64,000 nucleotides of DNA from Deltaproteobacteria bacterium (lineage in GTDB: Bacteria; Desulfobacterota; DSM-4660; Desulfatiglandales; Desulfatiglandaceae), in assembly GCA_022340265.1 (NCBI GenBank), contig JAJDOH010000082.1, forward strand, positions 24,186 through 88,185, given 5' to 3'. The notes beneath the pieces are model-generated. The model searched no databases, was not told the origin of the DNA, and saw only the letters and a program-made list of their open reading frames with translations. Of the stretch, positions 19,524 through 30,955 are shown piece after piece (position 1 is the stretch's first letter; each line of letters begins with the position of its first letter). Position numbers and translations under genes: made by a program.

Positions 19524-20390
19524 ATGGAGATTATAAAGACCGTTAAGCAGATGCAACAGGCTGCCCATGCCATTCGCACGGGGGGAGAATCCATTGCCCT
19601 GGTCCCCACCATGGGATTCCTTCACGAGGGTCACCTTACGTTGATGCGGGTGGGGAAAGAGCATTGTGATCGGCTGATTGTGAGCATTTTTGTCAATCCG
19701 ACCCAGTTCGGCCCCAACGAGGATTTAGAGGCTTACCCCAGAGATACCGAGGGGGACCTTCGAAAAGCCGAAAATGTGGGAGTCGATCTGGTGTTCATGC
19801 CTTCTGCAAGGGAAATGTACCCTCAAGGTGCTCAAACCAGTGTGGTGGTAAAGGATCTCCCCCGCCATTTGTGCGGTCTGTCGCGCCCCGGGCATTTTGA
19901 CGGCGTCACTACCGTTGTGGCCAAATTGTTTCATATGGTCAATCCCCATGTGGCTGTTTTCGGACAGAAGGATTACCAGCAGTTGGCCGTGATCAGCCGA
20001 ATGGTTATGGATCTTGATATGGACATTCAGATCATCGGTGTGCCAACGGTGAGAGAAAGAGACGGATTGGCCATGAGCTCCCGGAACAGTTACCTGTCGG
20101 CGGAAGAGCGGCAATCGGCCTTGTCACTCAAGAAATCGTTGAATCTGGCTGAACGGCTCTTTAACGAAGGGGAAAGGCGTGCACAGGCAGTTAAGGATTT
20201 TGTACAGTCCTATATTCTGGAACATCCTCACACGGAGATCGATTATATTGCGCTCTGCGACCCCGTTACACTGGAAGATGTCAATACCCTTACGGAAGGC
20301 ACGTTGGTAGCCCTGGCAGTTCGGGTCGGAAAAACCCGCTTGATTGATAACGCCCGTTTAAGAAAACAAAAGAAGTCAAAAAAACAATAA
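19524..20390 (+). CDS. panC: Pantothenate synthetase
   Basis: ATP-dependent condensation of pantoate with beta-alanine. The 288-residue product has [14 protein letters not shown] (with the HxGH nucleotidyltransferase motif), [30 protein letters not shown] and the KMSKS-like MSSRNSYLS. Good ATG behind CAGGAAAAG. panB and panD are not in the window. Confidence 0.97.
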   Translation: MEIIKTVKQMQQAAHAIRTGGESIALVPTMGFLHEGHLTLMRVGKEHCDRLIVSIFVNPTQFGPNEDLEAYPRDTEGDLRKAENVGVDLVFMPSAREMYPQGAQTSVVVKDLPRHLCGLSRPGHFDGVTTVVAKLFHMVNPHVAVFGQKDYQQLAVISRMVMDLDMDIQIIGVPTVRERDGLAMSSRNSYLSAEERQSALSLKKSLNLAERLFNEGERRAQAVKDFVQSYILEHPHTEIDYIALCDPVTLEDVNTLTEGTLVALAVRVGKTRLIDNARLRKQKKSKKQ

Positions 20391-20436
20391 AATAGCATCT
20401 ATTACGACTAACCAATTGAATAAGAGGAGCTTTTCC

Positions 20437-21600
20437 ATGAAAGGTACAAATTTTCTTTTTACTTCGGAGTCTGTTACCGAAGGCCATCCGGACAAAGTGG
20501 CGGATCAGATATCGGATCATATTCTCGATGAAATTTTCAAACAGGACCCCAACTCCCGGGTGGCCTGCGAGACCCTTGTAACCACCGGCATGGCCATGAT
20601 TTCAGGCGAGATTACCACCACCGCCTATGTACACATGCCGGAGGTGGTCCGGCAGACCATCAAGGATATCGGTTACAAGAATTCCTCCATGGGATTTGAC
20701 TGGGAAACCTGCGCCGTTCTTTCAACCATCGATAAGCAGTCGCCGGATATCGCCATGGGTGTTGACGGAACCGGACTTTTCAAGGAACAGGGTGCCGGCG
20801 ACCAGGGACTCATGTTCGGATATGCTTGCCGGGATACGGAAGTCCTGATGCCCATGCCCATCTTTCTGGCCCATGCCCTCACGAGACGATTGGCCCATGT
20901 ACGGAAATCAGGGCAGTTGCCGTGGCTCAGACCCGACGGCAAAAGCCAGGTAACCGTTGAATACGAGGAAGGAAAACCCAAGAGAATCCATACGGTGGTC
21001 ATTGCGGCCCAGCACAGTCCCGATGTGGATTATGACACAATCCGGGAATCGATTATCGAAAAAGTGATTCTGGAGGTGATTCCCGAGGGCTTGCTGGATG
21101 ATGAAACCCAGTATTTTATCAATACCACCGGCCGTTTTGTGGTGGGGGGGCCTCAGGGAGACTGCGGGCTTACCGGCCGCAAAATTATTATGGATACCTA
21201 TGGTGGATTCGGCTACCACGGCGGAGGCGCTTTCTCCGGAAAAGACCCTTCCAAGGTGGACCGAAGCGCTTCTTACATGTGCCGCTATATCGCCAAAAAT
21301 ATTGTGGCGGCGGGATTGGCGGAAAAATGCGAAATTCAGGTGGCTTATACCATCGGCCGTGCGGAACCGGTTTCCATTGCAGTGGGCGCCTACAGTACCG
21401 GTGTATTGCCGAGCCGTGAATTGACCGATATCGTCAAAAAGGAATTTGACCTGAGGCCGGCGGCCATTATTGAACGGTTGGACCTGTTGCGGCCCATCTA
21501 TCGCAAAACATCCAATTACGGTCATTTCGGGCGTGAACTGCCGGAGTTCACCTGGGAAAAGACGGATGTGATCAACACCCTTAAGCGCGCTGTCAAATAA
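20437..21600 (+). CDS. metK: S-adenosylmethionine synthetase
   Basis: Makes SAM from methionine and ATP. The 387-residue product carries [20 protein letters not shown] at the N-terminus, the [12 protein letters not shown] motif (about residue 117) and the [17 protein letters not shown] motif near residue 265. Start at the ATG behind AGAGGAGC; a TTG 21 nt upstream is not needed. ahcY follows 36 nt downstream, coupling SAM synthesis with SAH removal. The leader is too short for a SAM riboswitch. Confidence 0.97.
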   Translation: MKGTNFLFTSESVTEGHPDKVADQISDHILDEIFKQDPNSRVACETLVTTGMAMISGEITTTAYVHMPEVVRQTIKDIGYKNSSMGFDWETCAVLSTIDKQSPDIAMGVDGTGLFKEQGAGDQGLMFGYACRDTEVLMPMPIFLAHALTRRLAHVRKSGQLPWLRPDGKSQVTVEYEEGKPKRIHTVVIAAQHSPDVDYDTIRESIIEKVILEVIPEGLLDDETQYFINTTGRFVVGGPQGDCGLTGRKIIMDTYGGFGYHGGGAFSGKDPSKVDRSASYMCRYIAKNIVAAGLAEKCEIQVAYTIGRAEPVSIAVGAYSTGVLPSRELTDIVKKEFDLRPAAIIERLDLLRPIYRKTSNYGHFGRELPEFTWEKTDVINTLKRAVK

Positions 21601-22962
<1,362 letters not shown>

Positions 22963-22964
22963 TG

Positions 22965-22992
22965 CAATTGCGGATCTTGGATTGCGGAATTG
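22965..22992 (+). repeat. Short ATTGCGGA tandem/palindromic repeat
   Basis: The 56-bp gap after ahcY contains two copies of ATTGCGGA and the outer arms CAATT/AATTG, giving CAATTGCGGA-TCTT-GGATTGCGGAATTG. It looks like one unit of a dispersed intergenic repeat rather than a terminator, since no T-run follows. Only one unit is present in the window, so this is tentative. Confidence 0.3.
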
Positions 22993-23017
22993 AACGTAAC
23001 CCCTAACGGAGTTTAAC

Positions 23018-24115
23018 ATGCCCGAAGATATTTTTCGCCAACTGCAGGAACAGTTGGATCAGTATTCCATTGGGTTTCCCGCTACCGAATCCGGGGTGGA
23101 AATCAAGATACTCAAAACGCTTTTTACGGAAGAAGAAGCCTGGATGTATCTGCACATGAGCCTTATGCTGGAAACGCCTGAAAGCGTGGGCAGTCGCCTG
23201 AAACTGGTTTCACAACAGGTGGCGACCCGTCTCGACGAGATGGCCGAAAAAGGGCTTTTGTTCCGGGTGCGAAAAGGGGCGGAGGTCAAATACGGCGCAG
23301 CCCCTTTTGTGGTGGGCATATATGAGTTTCAATTGAAAACCATGGATGCCGGACTGGCCCGTCTCTTTGAGGATTATTTCGAGGAAGCCTTTACCGAGCA
23401 AGGGGCCCGGCAAGTGGTGCCCATGCGAACCATTCCCGTAAACAAGTCCATCGGTGTATCCTGGAAAGTGGCGCCTTATGAAGATGCCCGGGAAATCATA
23501 AAGTCAAAGAAGGACCGCCTGGCCGTGGCAAACTGTATTTGCCGGGTGCAGCAGGGATTGCTGGAACAGTCCTGTGAAAAACCGCTGGAAGTCTGTTTTC
23601 TGGCAGGCTCCCATGGGGCCTATTATGTGGAGCGGGGCATGGGCCGCTGGGTCACGGAAGATGAGGCTTTGGCGATTCTGGAGAAGTGTCAAGAGGCGGG
23701 GCTTGTGCCTCAGCCCTTTAATGCGGTCAACCCGGGTGGCTTGTGCAATTGCTGCGGGGATTGTTGTGGGATGTTGCGGACGCTCAAAAAGCACCCGCGC
23801 CCCGTGGACATGGTGGTGACCAACCATTATGCGGTGGTGGACGACGATGCGTGTGTCGGGTGTGGCATCTGTTTGGATCGATGCCAGATGGATGCCATTA
23901 TCATGGGAGACGAAGATATTGCTCAGGTGGACCTGAATCGGTGCATCGGCTGCGGGTTGTGTGTGACCACCTGCGAGGCGGAAGCCATGACCCTTCAGCC
24001 CAAATCGTCTGAAGAGCGACGCGAACCGCCCGCCAAAGCACAGCTGACCCTCATGGAGCTGGCACGGAAACGAGGGAAATCACTGGTTCCCCTGGCGGTG
24101 ATGAGAGGAGAATAG
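23018..24115 (+). CDS. Winged-helix-like plus dual 4Fe-4S ferredoxin protein
   Basis: Unnamed 365-residue iron-sulfur protein. Residues about 25-95 resemble a winged-helix fold (SVGSRLKLVSQQVATRLDEM then a KGLLFRV wing). A middle region has Cys-rich motifs CICRVQQG...SCEKPLEVC and CNCCGDCCGML, and residues about 280-330 hold two classical 4Fe-4S motifs (CVGCGICLDRC and CIGCGLCVTTC). Such proteins occur in sulfate reducers and related anaerobes, but no reaction is assigned. It could be a redox-sensing regulator or an electron carrier. It has its own 5' spacing from ahcY and no obvious partner. Confidence 0.8.
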   Translation: MPEDIFRQLQEQLDQYSIGFPATESGVEIKILKTLFTEEEAWMYLHMSLMLETPESVGSRLKLVSQQVATRLDEMAEKGLLFRVRKGAEVKYGAAPFVVGIYEFQLKTMDAGLARLFEDYFEEAFTEQGARQVVPMRTIPVNKSIGVSWKVAPYEDAREIIKSKKDRLAVANCICRVQQGLLEQSCEKPLEVCFLAGSHGAYYVERGMGRWVTEDEALAILEKCQEAGLVPQPFNAVNPGGLCNCCGDCCGMLRTLKKHPRPVDMVVTNHYAVVDDDACVGCGICLDRCQMDAIIMGDEDIAQVDLNRCIGCGLCVTTCEAEAMTLQPKSSEERREPPAKAQLTLMELARKRGKSLVPLAVMRGE

Positions 24116-24254
24116 GAACATCGGAATCCGCCCGTCGGGTTTTACGAGGAATTGATAGAACAGCAAAAAGGCGAGCGTGGGGTACGTTGGTCAATGAGCA
24201 ATGTTTTGAATCAGAAACCCGTTAAAACAAGCTGTTAAAAGAGGAAAAAATCAT

Positions 24255-24608
24255 ATGCCACCCCATACGACGCCGTCCGGCGCTGAGACCGTCATTGCAT
24301 CCATCCAAAATCAGACCGATCCTTCGCAGCGCATCGATATCAAATATCTACAAAAAGACCATATCTTTGTTACCCACGGGATCGAAGCCCAATTCGCCGA
24401 GAAAGAGATCTCGATTCCAGGTCATCTGGTGGTTATGGATTTCCAACTCATGGGGGCCATCGTCAGTGAAATCCTTGAAAAGCTTTCCATGGCGCGAGAG
24501 GGGGATACCACCTTTGCCTATGCCTCCCGGCTTCAAGTCATGGAAAAAGTCTACACCCTGGAGGACGGAGGGGAATACATGCTGCTCAAAGAGTTAACGG
24601 CACCATGA
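24255..24608 (+). CDS. Hypothetical protein
   Basis: A 117-residue soluble protein I do not recognise. It has no signal peptide, membrane segment or Cys motif. It starts at an ATG behind AGAGGAAAAAA and ends 15 nt before an alpha/beta hydrolase gene, so the two probably form an operon with manA. The preceding 139-bp gap shows no clear promoter. Confidence 0.65.
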   Translation: MPPHTTPSGAETVIASIQNQTDPSQRIDIKYLQKDHIFVTHGIEAQFAEKEISIPGHLVVMDFQLMGAIVSEILEKLSMAREGDTTFAYASRLQVMEKVYTLEDGGEYMLLKELTAP

Positions 24609-24623
24609 CGGGGGGAAGCGTTC

Positions 24624-25238
24624 GTGGCGGAAGAACGTGTTTTTTTTGAATCAGGGGATTTAAAGCTGGAAGGCCTTCTGAACCGGGGTCCGGGCGATGC
24701 GGGGGTGGTCATCACCCACCCTCACCCACAGTATGGCGGGTCCATGCACAACAACGTGGTGGAATCCCTTGTTAAGGCGTATAAAAAGGCGGACTTTACC
24801 ACCCTCCGATTTAACTTCAGGGGCGTGGGAAGAAGCGTCGGCCATTATGGTGAAGGGGTTGGAGAACAGGTCGATGTTCAAGGTGCCGCGGCATATCTCG
24901 AAGGCTTGGGCCTGACTGCCATTCACCTTGTGGGATACTCCTTTGGCGCCTGGGTGAATGCGCAGGCCATCGGTAAACTGGACACTGTGGAGCGAATGAT
25001 CATGGTATCGCCGCCGGTGAATTTCATGGATTTCTCCTTTCTGGATGATACACCGCAGCTGCAACTCATCATTACCGGCGCTCAAGATGATATCGCCCCT
25101 CCGGACATGATTCAAAAGATGCTACCCGGATGGAATGAGAATGCGACGCTTCGCATCGTTCAAGGGGCCGACCATTTCTACGGGGGAAAGACCGGAGAAA
25201 TCGAGTCCATCATCGAAGCGTTTTTAAAACAATCCTGA
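24624..25238 (+). CDS. Alpha/beta hydrolase (COG2945-like)
   Basis: A 204-residue minimal alpha/beta hydrolase. Visible features are the THPHPQYGGSMHNNVV oxyanion region, RFNFRGVGRSVGHYGEG, the nucleophile elbow GYSFGAW (serine about residue 108), a late acidic segment TGAQDDIAPPD and a terminal GADHFYGGK supplying the histidine. Substrate is unknown. GTG start at 24624. It is followed by manA after 20 nt. Confidence 0.85.
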   Translation: MAEERVFFESGDLKLEGLLNRGPGDAGVVITHPHPQYGGSMHNNVVESLVKAYKKADFTTLRFNFRGVGRSVGHYGEGVGEQVDVQGAAAYLEGLGLTAIHLVGYSFGAWVNAQAIGKLDTVERMIMVSPPVNFMDFSFLDDTPQLQLIITGAQDDIAPPDMIQKMLPGWNENATLRIVQGADHFYGGKTGEIESIIEAFLKQS

Positions 25239-25258
25239 CCAAGTCAGCGACTCATATT

Positions 25259-26482
25259 GTGGAACCCACCTTGCAACAGATCGGTATCCTGAGAAATCCG
25301 GTACAGAAATATGCCTGGGGCTCCAGAACCTTCCTCCAATCCTTTTTAGGCATGCCGGAGCCCTGGCGGGAACCCGCAGCCGAACTGTGGATGGGGGGCC
25401 ACCCCAAGGCGCCGTCAAAGGTTCGGGTGAACGGGGAATGGCGATCCCTCATTGACGTGATCCATGCAGATCCCTCATCGGTCCTGGGAAAAGAGGCGGC
25501 TGGACGGTTTGCAAATGAGCTGCCCTTTCTGTTGAAGGTGCTTGCGGTTGAGCGCCCCCTGTCCATTCAGGTTCATCCCCACCGGGAGCAGGCAAGCGCC
25601 GGGTACGATCGTGAAAACCGGCTCAATATTCCCCTGGATGCCCCCAACCGGAACTACAGGGATGCGAATTGCAAGCCCGAGTGCCTTTGTGCCGTGAGCC
25701 GGTTTGAGGCCATGAAAGGCTTCCGTGCGCCAAAAGATATTTTGAAATTGATGGATCGGGTCTTTGCCTCATATTCATTGCCGGAGTTGGATTTATTGCG
25801 GGGGGAGCCCAACGACGAAGGGTTGAAGCGATTTTTTACGGGTCTTGTGACCATGGAATCTGATCGACGTATGCGGATGATCGGGGAAGCGGTAAAAGGT
25901 GGGGAGCGCGTTATTGATGATGATCGCGCCTATTACTGGGTCCGGGCGTTGAACCGCGAATATCCGGGGGATGTGGGCGTGTTATCGCCCCTTTTTCTGA
26001 ACCTTCTGGATCTTTCTCCCGGCGAAGCCATCTATGTCCCGGCAGGTGAACTGCACGCCTATCTTTCAGGGGTGGCCATGGAAATCATGGCCAGTTCGGA
26101 TAATGTGCTGAGAGGAGGACTGACCCATAAACATGTGGACATTTCCGAACTGTTAAAAAACGTCCATTTCACCGCCGCTGCCGCCGAAAAGCTGCGACCC
26201 TTTCCTGACGACAATTTCGAACGGATCTATGAGACCCCTGCCCATGAGTTTCGCCTGTCAAGGATTGTCCTGAAAGATCAAGAGACTTTCAAAAGTGAAA
26301 TGAAAAGAAGTGTTGAAATTTTGCTCTGCATGAAAGGAAAGGGTGTGATCAAGGAGTTAAAAAGCGGCCGAACCCTGCCTTTAGAAAAGGGTGTTTCGGT
26401 TATTGTTCCTTCGGCGGTTCCTCGGTATGCTGTTTCAGGCAGCGTCACCCTGTACAAAGGAACCGTGGGAACGATACCTTGA
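25259..26482 (+). CDS. manA: Mannose-6-phosphate isomerase, type I
   Basis: Zinc enzyme interconverting fructose 6-phosphate and mannose 6-phosphate, feeding GDP-mannose for surface polysaccharides. The 407-residue product shows the N-terminal NPVQKYAWGSR, the metal region LSIQVHPHREQAS and NCKPECLCAVS, and the C-terminal cupin with VPAGELHAYLSG and EIMASSDNVLRGGLTHKHVD. GTG start. It ends in front of the hairpin at 26510-26537, converging on htrA. Confidence 0.94.
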   Translation: MEPTLQQIGILRNPVQKYAWGSRTFLQSFLGMPEPWREPAAELWMGGHPKAPSKVRVNGEWRSLIDVIHADPSSVLGKEAAGRFANELPFLLKVLAVERPLSIQVHPHREQASAGYDRENRLNIPLDAPNRNYRDANCKPECLCAVSRFEAMKGFRAPKDILKLMDRVFASYSLPELDLLRGEPNDEGLKRFFTGLVTMESDRRMRMIGEAVKGGERVIDDDRAYYWVRALNREYPGDVGVLSPLFLNLLDLSPGEAIYVPAGELHAYLSGVAMEIMASSDNVLRGGLTHKHVDISELLKNVHFTAAAAEKLRPFPDDNFERIYETPAHEFRLSRIVLKDQETFKSEMKRSVEILLCMKGKGVIKELKSGRTLPLEKGVSVIVPSAVPRYAVSGSVTLYKGTVGTIP

Positions 26483-26509
26483 GACCACGACGAAATTGAC
26501 CCAAAAAAA

Positions 26510-26537
26510 GATTCACCCTGAAAATCCAGGGTGAATC
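26510..26537 (-). terminator. Strong intrinsic terminator between manA and htrA
   Basis: GATTCACCCTG and CAGGGTGAATC form a perfect 11-bp stem around a 6-nt loop. On the minus strand it is followed directly by seven T residues, so it terminates htrA. On the plus strand there is only a T-run 10 nt later (TTGCTTTTTT), which may help terminate manA. It is the clearest terminator in the window. Confidence 0.9.
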
Positions 26538-26562
26538 CGTGGTTATTGCTTTTTTGGTTCCA

Positions 26563-28038
26563 CTATTTGGTCAGCGTGATAGCCACATACCCTCTGTTGT
26601 TTCTCAAAATGTAGAGGGAGAGGGTCTCACCTTTTTTGTACTTACCAATTTCTTTCATATACTGATCCACATCCGTTACCTCATGATGGTTGATTTCCTT
26701 GATGAGGTCTCCCGGCAGTACCCCGGCTTCGTCTCCCTTGCTGTCCGGCTCCACACCGACCACCATGACGCCATTTTCAGCCTGAAGTTGGAACTGCTGA
26801 ATGATTTCAGGGGTTAGATTGGATACGGCAATGCCAAAGGGGTTCTTTTGCAGCACTTCCGGACTCTGGGCGGCCATCATGGTTTCCGGCCGTTTGCCCA
26901 GTTCGATGGCGAATTCCATTTCGTCGCCATCTCGCAGTACCAGGAGCTTGGTTTTCTGGCCCACGGGGGATTCTGCGACGGTACGGCTTAATTCACGGCT
27001 GCTGTCAACTTCCTTGCCATTGACCGACAATATGATGTCCTTGTCCTTAATGCCTGCTTTCTCCGCCGGGTCACCGGGAAAGACTTTGGTAACCAGAACG
27101 CCTGCATTCCCTTTTACGCCGTAATACGCTTTCAGTTCTTTAGTAAGGTCCTGAATGCCGACCCCCAGCCAGCCGCGGGTAACTTCTCCCTTGGCTCGCA
27201 ACTGCTCGATAATCCCTTTGGCCATATTTACGGGAATGGCAAATCCGATCCCCTGGCCGCCTGCGATGATGGCGGTGTTGATGCCCACCACTTTGCCGCT
27301 CATGTCAATGAGGGGGCCGCCGCTGTTGCCCGGGTTGATGGAAGCGTCGGTTTGGATGAAGTCATCGTAGGGGCCCGAACCGATCACCCGTCCTTTGGCA
27401 CTGATAATACCCACGGTGACCGTATGTTCGAGGCCAAAGGGGTTGCCGATGGCCATGACCCATTCCCCGATTTTGACATTGTCGGAGTTGCCGAATTCAA
27501 TAACGGGCAAATTGCCGTCCGATTCAATTTTGATGAGGGCCAGATCCGTGTTGGGATCCCTTCCTTTCACTACCGCATCGAACTCCCTTTCGTCCTTGAG
27601 GATGACCTTGATCTTGTCGGCCCCTTCCACCACGTGGTTATTGGTGACAATGAATCCGTCATGGTCGATAATGAAACCGGAACCCAGGCTCCTCTGTTTG
27701 AATCCCTGGTTGGGCCGACCCCCGAAAAATTTTTCAAAGAAATCCCGGAAGGGGTCGTTGTTCTGAAACGGACCACCCTTGTAACGGGGGTCCATTTCAA
27801 GATGGCGTTTTCCGTTTTTTTCCGAACGGATGTTGACCACGGCCGGGCTGTATTTTTGGGCCAGTTCTGGAAAACTTTGAGGTACCCATTTAACATGGCT
27901 CTGATCAGCGTCCGTTGCGGCATGGGTAACCGGAAGAGAATAGACGGATGCTACCGCAAACAGTGTGGCCATCAAAAAAACCAGACGCAATGTCGCAGGT
28001 TTTGATCTAACTGTCATCTTTCGTGTCGTAATTTTCAT
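26563..28038 (-). CDS. htrA: DegP/HtrA-family periplasmic serine protease
   Basis: Periplasmic protease-chaperone that removes misfolded envelope proteins. The 491-residue product has a signal peptide (about 1-41), a trypsin-like domain with the catalytic triad H135 (VTNNHVV), D165 (NTDLALIK) and S239 (NPGNSGGPLID), then two PDZ domains (about 300-390 and 400-490). A DPFRDFFEKFFGG segment near residue 95 matches the LA loop region. RBS AAGGAG 6 nt before the ATG. It lies downstream of the bat genes on the same strand but with its own spacing. Confidence 0.96.
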   Translation of the reverse strand: MKITTRKMTVRSKPATLRLVFLMATLFAVASVYSLPVTHAATDADQSHVKWVPQSFPELAQKYSPAVVNIRSEKNGKRHLEMDPRYKGGPFQNNDPFRDFFEKFFGGRPNQGFKQRSLGSGFIIDHDGFIVTNNHVVEGADKIKVILKDEREFDAVVKGRDPNTDLALIKIESDGNLPVIEFGNSDNVKIGEWVMAIGNPFGLEHTVTVGIISAKGRVIGSGPYDDFIQTDASINPGNSGGPLIDMSGKVVGINTAIIAGGQGIGFAIPVNMAKGIIEQLRAKGEVTRGWLGVGIQDLTKELKAYYGVKGNAGVLVTKVFPGDPAEKAGIKDKDIILSVNGKEVDSSRELSRTVAESPVGQKTKLLVLRDGDEMEFAIELGKRPETMMAAQSPEVLQKNPFGIAVSNLTPEIIQQFQLQAENGVMVVGVEPDSKGDEAGVLPGDLIKEINHHEVTDVDQYMKEIGKYKKGETLSLYILRNNRGYVAITLTK

Positions 28039-28074
28039 GGTTTGCTCCTTTGCTCTTTAAATGTAGTTGATATT

Positions 28075-28923
28075 TTATGCCTCTTTGCTACCGGAAATTC
28101 CGGACAGCGAAAGAGATTTTCGTGTCGTATGTTTACCATTTTTCGGCAGGACTGCCGTAACCGCATCTTTCCGTAGCCATCCGGACGTCCCGTTTGTCAT
28201 TTTGACAAAAATATACCCCTGGTAAGTATCGGCTAGATTAACCACTTTTCCATCTTTTACAACACCTGAGGGTTCGGCCGAATCAAACGGGGAGACTCGC
28301 AGTTGGGCATTTTTGGCCGTGACCACCCCCCGGTCCAGATTTCCGTACTGTACCGCCACGCCGGCACCGGCTCCCATAAAGACCAGAAAACAGATGTAAA
28401 CCGCCATTTTAAGCAGCGGTCTTTTTAGAAGTCGCGGACGTATCCCGTTTAAAAGCATCATCAATGAAAGGGCGCAGAAAGCAATCACCGCCATCCATGT
28501 CCACCCGTTGATGCTCAGGCGGGTGAAAAGCGCTTTCCAGTAAGGTTGATCGGGGTTCGCCAACCCGAAATTTTTTCTGGCAAGTGCCAGGTTCGCCTTG
28601 ATATCGGCATTTTCGGGATCCAGGTAAAGCGCCCGTTCGTAATTGAGAATGGATTTTCCGATCTCTTTCTTCATGTAATAGGCATTCCCCAGGTTATATA
28701 AAATGGAAGAGGTGTATCCCTCCTGATCCAGGGCCGCATGGTAGTGCGAAATGGCCTGATCGTACGCACCTTTCACATAGGCCTCGTTGCCGAGGGCGAA
28801 GGAATTCCCCCCCACGCTGTCACCGGCAGCGCAGTATTGTGTAGGACCAGACAAAACCATCATGCCCAGGGCCAGAGAAAAAATCAAGATGCGACCCATT
28901 GTATTTTTTTTGCATATTCGCAT
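28075..28923 (-). CDS. batE: BatE-like TPR/SH3 protein
   Basis: A 282-residue membrane-anchored protein with a signal segment (about 8-30), about three TPR units (LGNEAYVKGAYDQAISHYHA, YNLGNAYYMKKEIGKSILNY), two membrane helices (about 135-190) and a C-terminal bacterial SH3 domain (AQLRVSPFDSAEPSGVVKDG, then GWLRKDAV). I used the ATG at 28923, which has an AAGGAGATA site; an earlier ATG at 28983 overlaps batD. The Bat complex is linked to envelope stress or aerotolerance in other bacteria; its exact role is unclear. Confidence 0.85.
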   Translation of the reverse strand: MRICKKNTMGRILIFSLALGMMVLSGPTQYCAAGDSVGGNSFALGNEAYVKGAYDQAISHYHAALDQEGYTSSILYNLGNAYYMKKEIGKSILNYERALYLDPENADIKANLALARKNFGLANPDQPYWKALFTRLSINGWTWMAVIAFCALSLMMLLNGIRPRLLKRPLLKMAVYICFLVFMGAGAGVAVQYGNLDRGVVTAKNAQLRVSPFDSAEPSGVVKDGKVVNLADTYQGYIFVKMTNGTSGWLRKDAVTAVLPKNGKHTTRKSLSLSGISGSKEA

Positions 28924-28963
28924 TTCATATCTCCTTGAAACTAGCGTCTCCTGCACAGCCGTG

Positions 28964-30955
28964 TTAAGATGCCGGCGGCACATGGCTCAAATCGTTTAGT
29001 TCAGAAACCACCAGATCCCGCAATTTCCGAAGTTCCTCCGGTCCGAAAGACTGGCCCGAGTAGGCCGCGGCATCGGCTTTTTCAAATACCGTTGCCATGC
29101 CTCTGGCATTATCTCCCAGACGACTTTTAATTTCAGCCAGGGTAATACTCTGCGGGGTCTGTCCCCAGAGTTCACCCAGTCGCTCCTGTGAGGCGGTTCT
29201 GCAGGCATGGAAGAATGCAGCGGTATCGTGGCCCGTTATGGCCCGGTCCATCCTTCTGATGGACTGGCTGACTTTTTGTTTGACCTGCTTTTTGCGAATG
29301 ATTCCGGGGTCGTTTAATCGTTTTTTCTGTCTTCGGCCGAAAAAAAGACCTAAGAAAAGCGCCCCCACGGGAAAGCCCTGCGCGCCCATGAACCATGGGT
29401 TTTCCACCAGCGGTTGCAGGCTTTTGATGCTTGACCCCATGGCCACATGAATGGGCGCAAGACCCTTGTTGTCCTTTCTTCTATCCACATGATCCGGTTC
29501 CGATGCGTCCCTACTGGTTTCGGCAGCTTGCGTCCCCAGTGAAGGCTGGGCCGCTGCTGAAATCAATGTCAGGGGGATCGTTTTTGAATGGAGGGTGACA
29601 TATTTTTCCTTATCCGTATCAAAATAGGAGAACGTAACCGGCGGAATGGCCTTGATGGACCGGTTCGTGGGGATGACCGCCTGCTCAAAAAACTTCTCTC
29701 CGGTGTAACCGGCGCTGTCCGAAGGTTTGAACGACGAAGACGATTTGTAGGTTTTCCAATCTTTGTCCACATCCAGCACCGGTGTGGAAACCCGGTCAAA
29801 ATTGCCTGTTCCCGTGATGCGCATTTTAATACTGATGGGGTCCCCCACCATGGCTTTTTGAGGCGTTGCCGATGCGGATAATTCAAAAGTTCCCACAGCA
29901 CCGCTAAAATCCCCGGGCCGGCCTAATTTGGGCAAGGGGAGCACGCGAATCTTAAGATGAGGGTTGCTCAGCTTGAATGGTTCCTCACGGATATTCTGGA
30001 AAAAGCCCTTGAAGAAATCGTCATCGAACAGGCTGTGGCCGAAAGGGCCGCGGCGGCGGGATTGCTCCGGAATACCCAATGTGACATCCAGTTCCGCTAT
30101 CACCGGATGCTCTCCTTCCTTGACGGCGCTTATGGCCGTATACCAGGTGAGCACGTTATAGGGAGTCCCGTCCAGGATTTCCTGGGTCTGCGCCGGTTTG
30201 TCCCGCAATTCGCGGCAGGCAAAGGCACCGCCTTTTATGGTCGGCAATGTCCGCAACGTTGCCTGTACGCCCCGGTGGAAATAGGCCTTGATTTCCATGG
30301 GAAGGAGTTCCCCCACATAGGCCTGTCCGGCCTTGGGAAGAACCCGCAGAAAGGCCGGTTTCCCTTCTTCCCAGCTCATCAACTGCCCCTTCGTTATGTT
30401 GGCGGCATGATAGTTCCCGGCGCTTTTTTGAGAGCCTTGGTTGTTGGAGGGAAAGGCTCCCTGTGCAGAAGGCCGGGACATGCCCTTGGCCACGCGAAGG
30501 GAGACCGGTTCAGACTTGTGAATGTTGCCGGCGATGTTGGCTTCCACCGGTGGGATTACAAAATCCCCGGTGTGTTCCGCTTGAACCTGAAACAGATAAC
30601 TGGTGGTGGCGGAAACACGTCCGTTAATGGACTGATACTGGCTGCTTTGACCCATGGCATAAAATCGAAGTCCGTCCACAGGGGCCAGCGCCGGCGGAGC
30701 CGCATCTTCTCCCGAGACCTGAACCACCAGAATGGCTGCCTCACCCAGTGCGATATCTCCCGGTTCAATGGCGGCTGAAACGCCGCCATTTGAAGTTTTT
30801 GAGGCGTTGTTGACACTTCCCGTGCCCCAACCCGCCTGACTGCCGCTGGAAAAGATCGCCACAGCCGCGGCAGCCAGGAAGAACAGGGTGCCGGCTATCA
30901 GGGCACGCCGCGGGGTGATGAGTTTTTCTCCCGCGTATTCCTTCAGGTTCGTCAT
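28964..30955 (-). CDS. batD: BatD oxygen-tolerance family membrane protein
   Basis: A 663-residue envelope protein with one N-terminal membrane segment (about 17-38), an extended beta-rich periplasmic region of several Ig-like domains (VGDPISIKMRITGTGNFDRV is the most typical), and a membrane segment near residue 510 followed by a cytoplasmic helical tail. Start overlaps the batBC stop by one base (TAATG), indicating translational coupling. Fits BatD in the moxR-bat operon. Confidence 0.9.
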   Translation of the reverse strand: MTNLKEYAGEKLITPRRALIAGTLFFLAAAAVAIFSSGSQAGWGTGSVNNASKTSNGGVSAAIEPGDIALGEAAILVVQVSGEDAAPPALAPVDGLRFYAMGQSSQYQSINGRVSATTSYLFQVQAEHTGDFVIPPVEANIAGNIHKSEPVSLRVAKGMSRPSAQGAFPSNNQGSQKSAGNYHAANITKGQLMSWEEGKPAFLRVLPKAGQAYVGELLPMEIKAYFHRGVQATLRTLPTIKGGAFACRELRDKPAQTQEILDGTPYNVLTWYTAISAVKEGEHPVIAELDVTLGIPEQSRRRGPFGHSLFDDDFFKGFFQNIREEPFKLSNPHLKIRVLPLPKLGRPGDFSGAVGTFELSASATPQKAMVGDPISIKMRITGTGNFDRVSTPVLDVDKDWKTYKSSSSFKPSDSAGYTGEKFFEQAVIPTNRSIKAIPPVTFSYFDTDKEKYVTLHSKTIPLTLISAAAQPSLGTQAAETSRDASEPDHVDRRKDNKGLAPIHVAMGSSIKSLQPLVENPWFMGAQGFPVGALFLGLFFGRRQKKRLNDPGIIRKKQVKQKVSQSIRRMDRAITGHDTAAFFHACRTASQERLGELWGQTPQSITLAEIKSRLGDNARGMATVFEKADAAAYSGQSFGPEELRKLRDLVVSELNDLSHVPPAS

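Noticed and set aside
20391..20436. SAM or SAH riboswitch before metK/ahcY
   Set aside because: The leaders are only about 45 and 36 nt, too short for known SAM or SAH aptamers, and no matching motif is visible.
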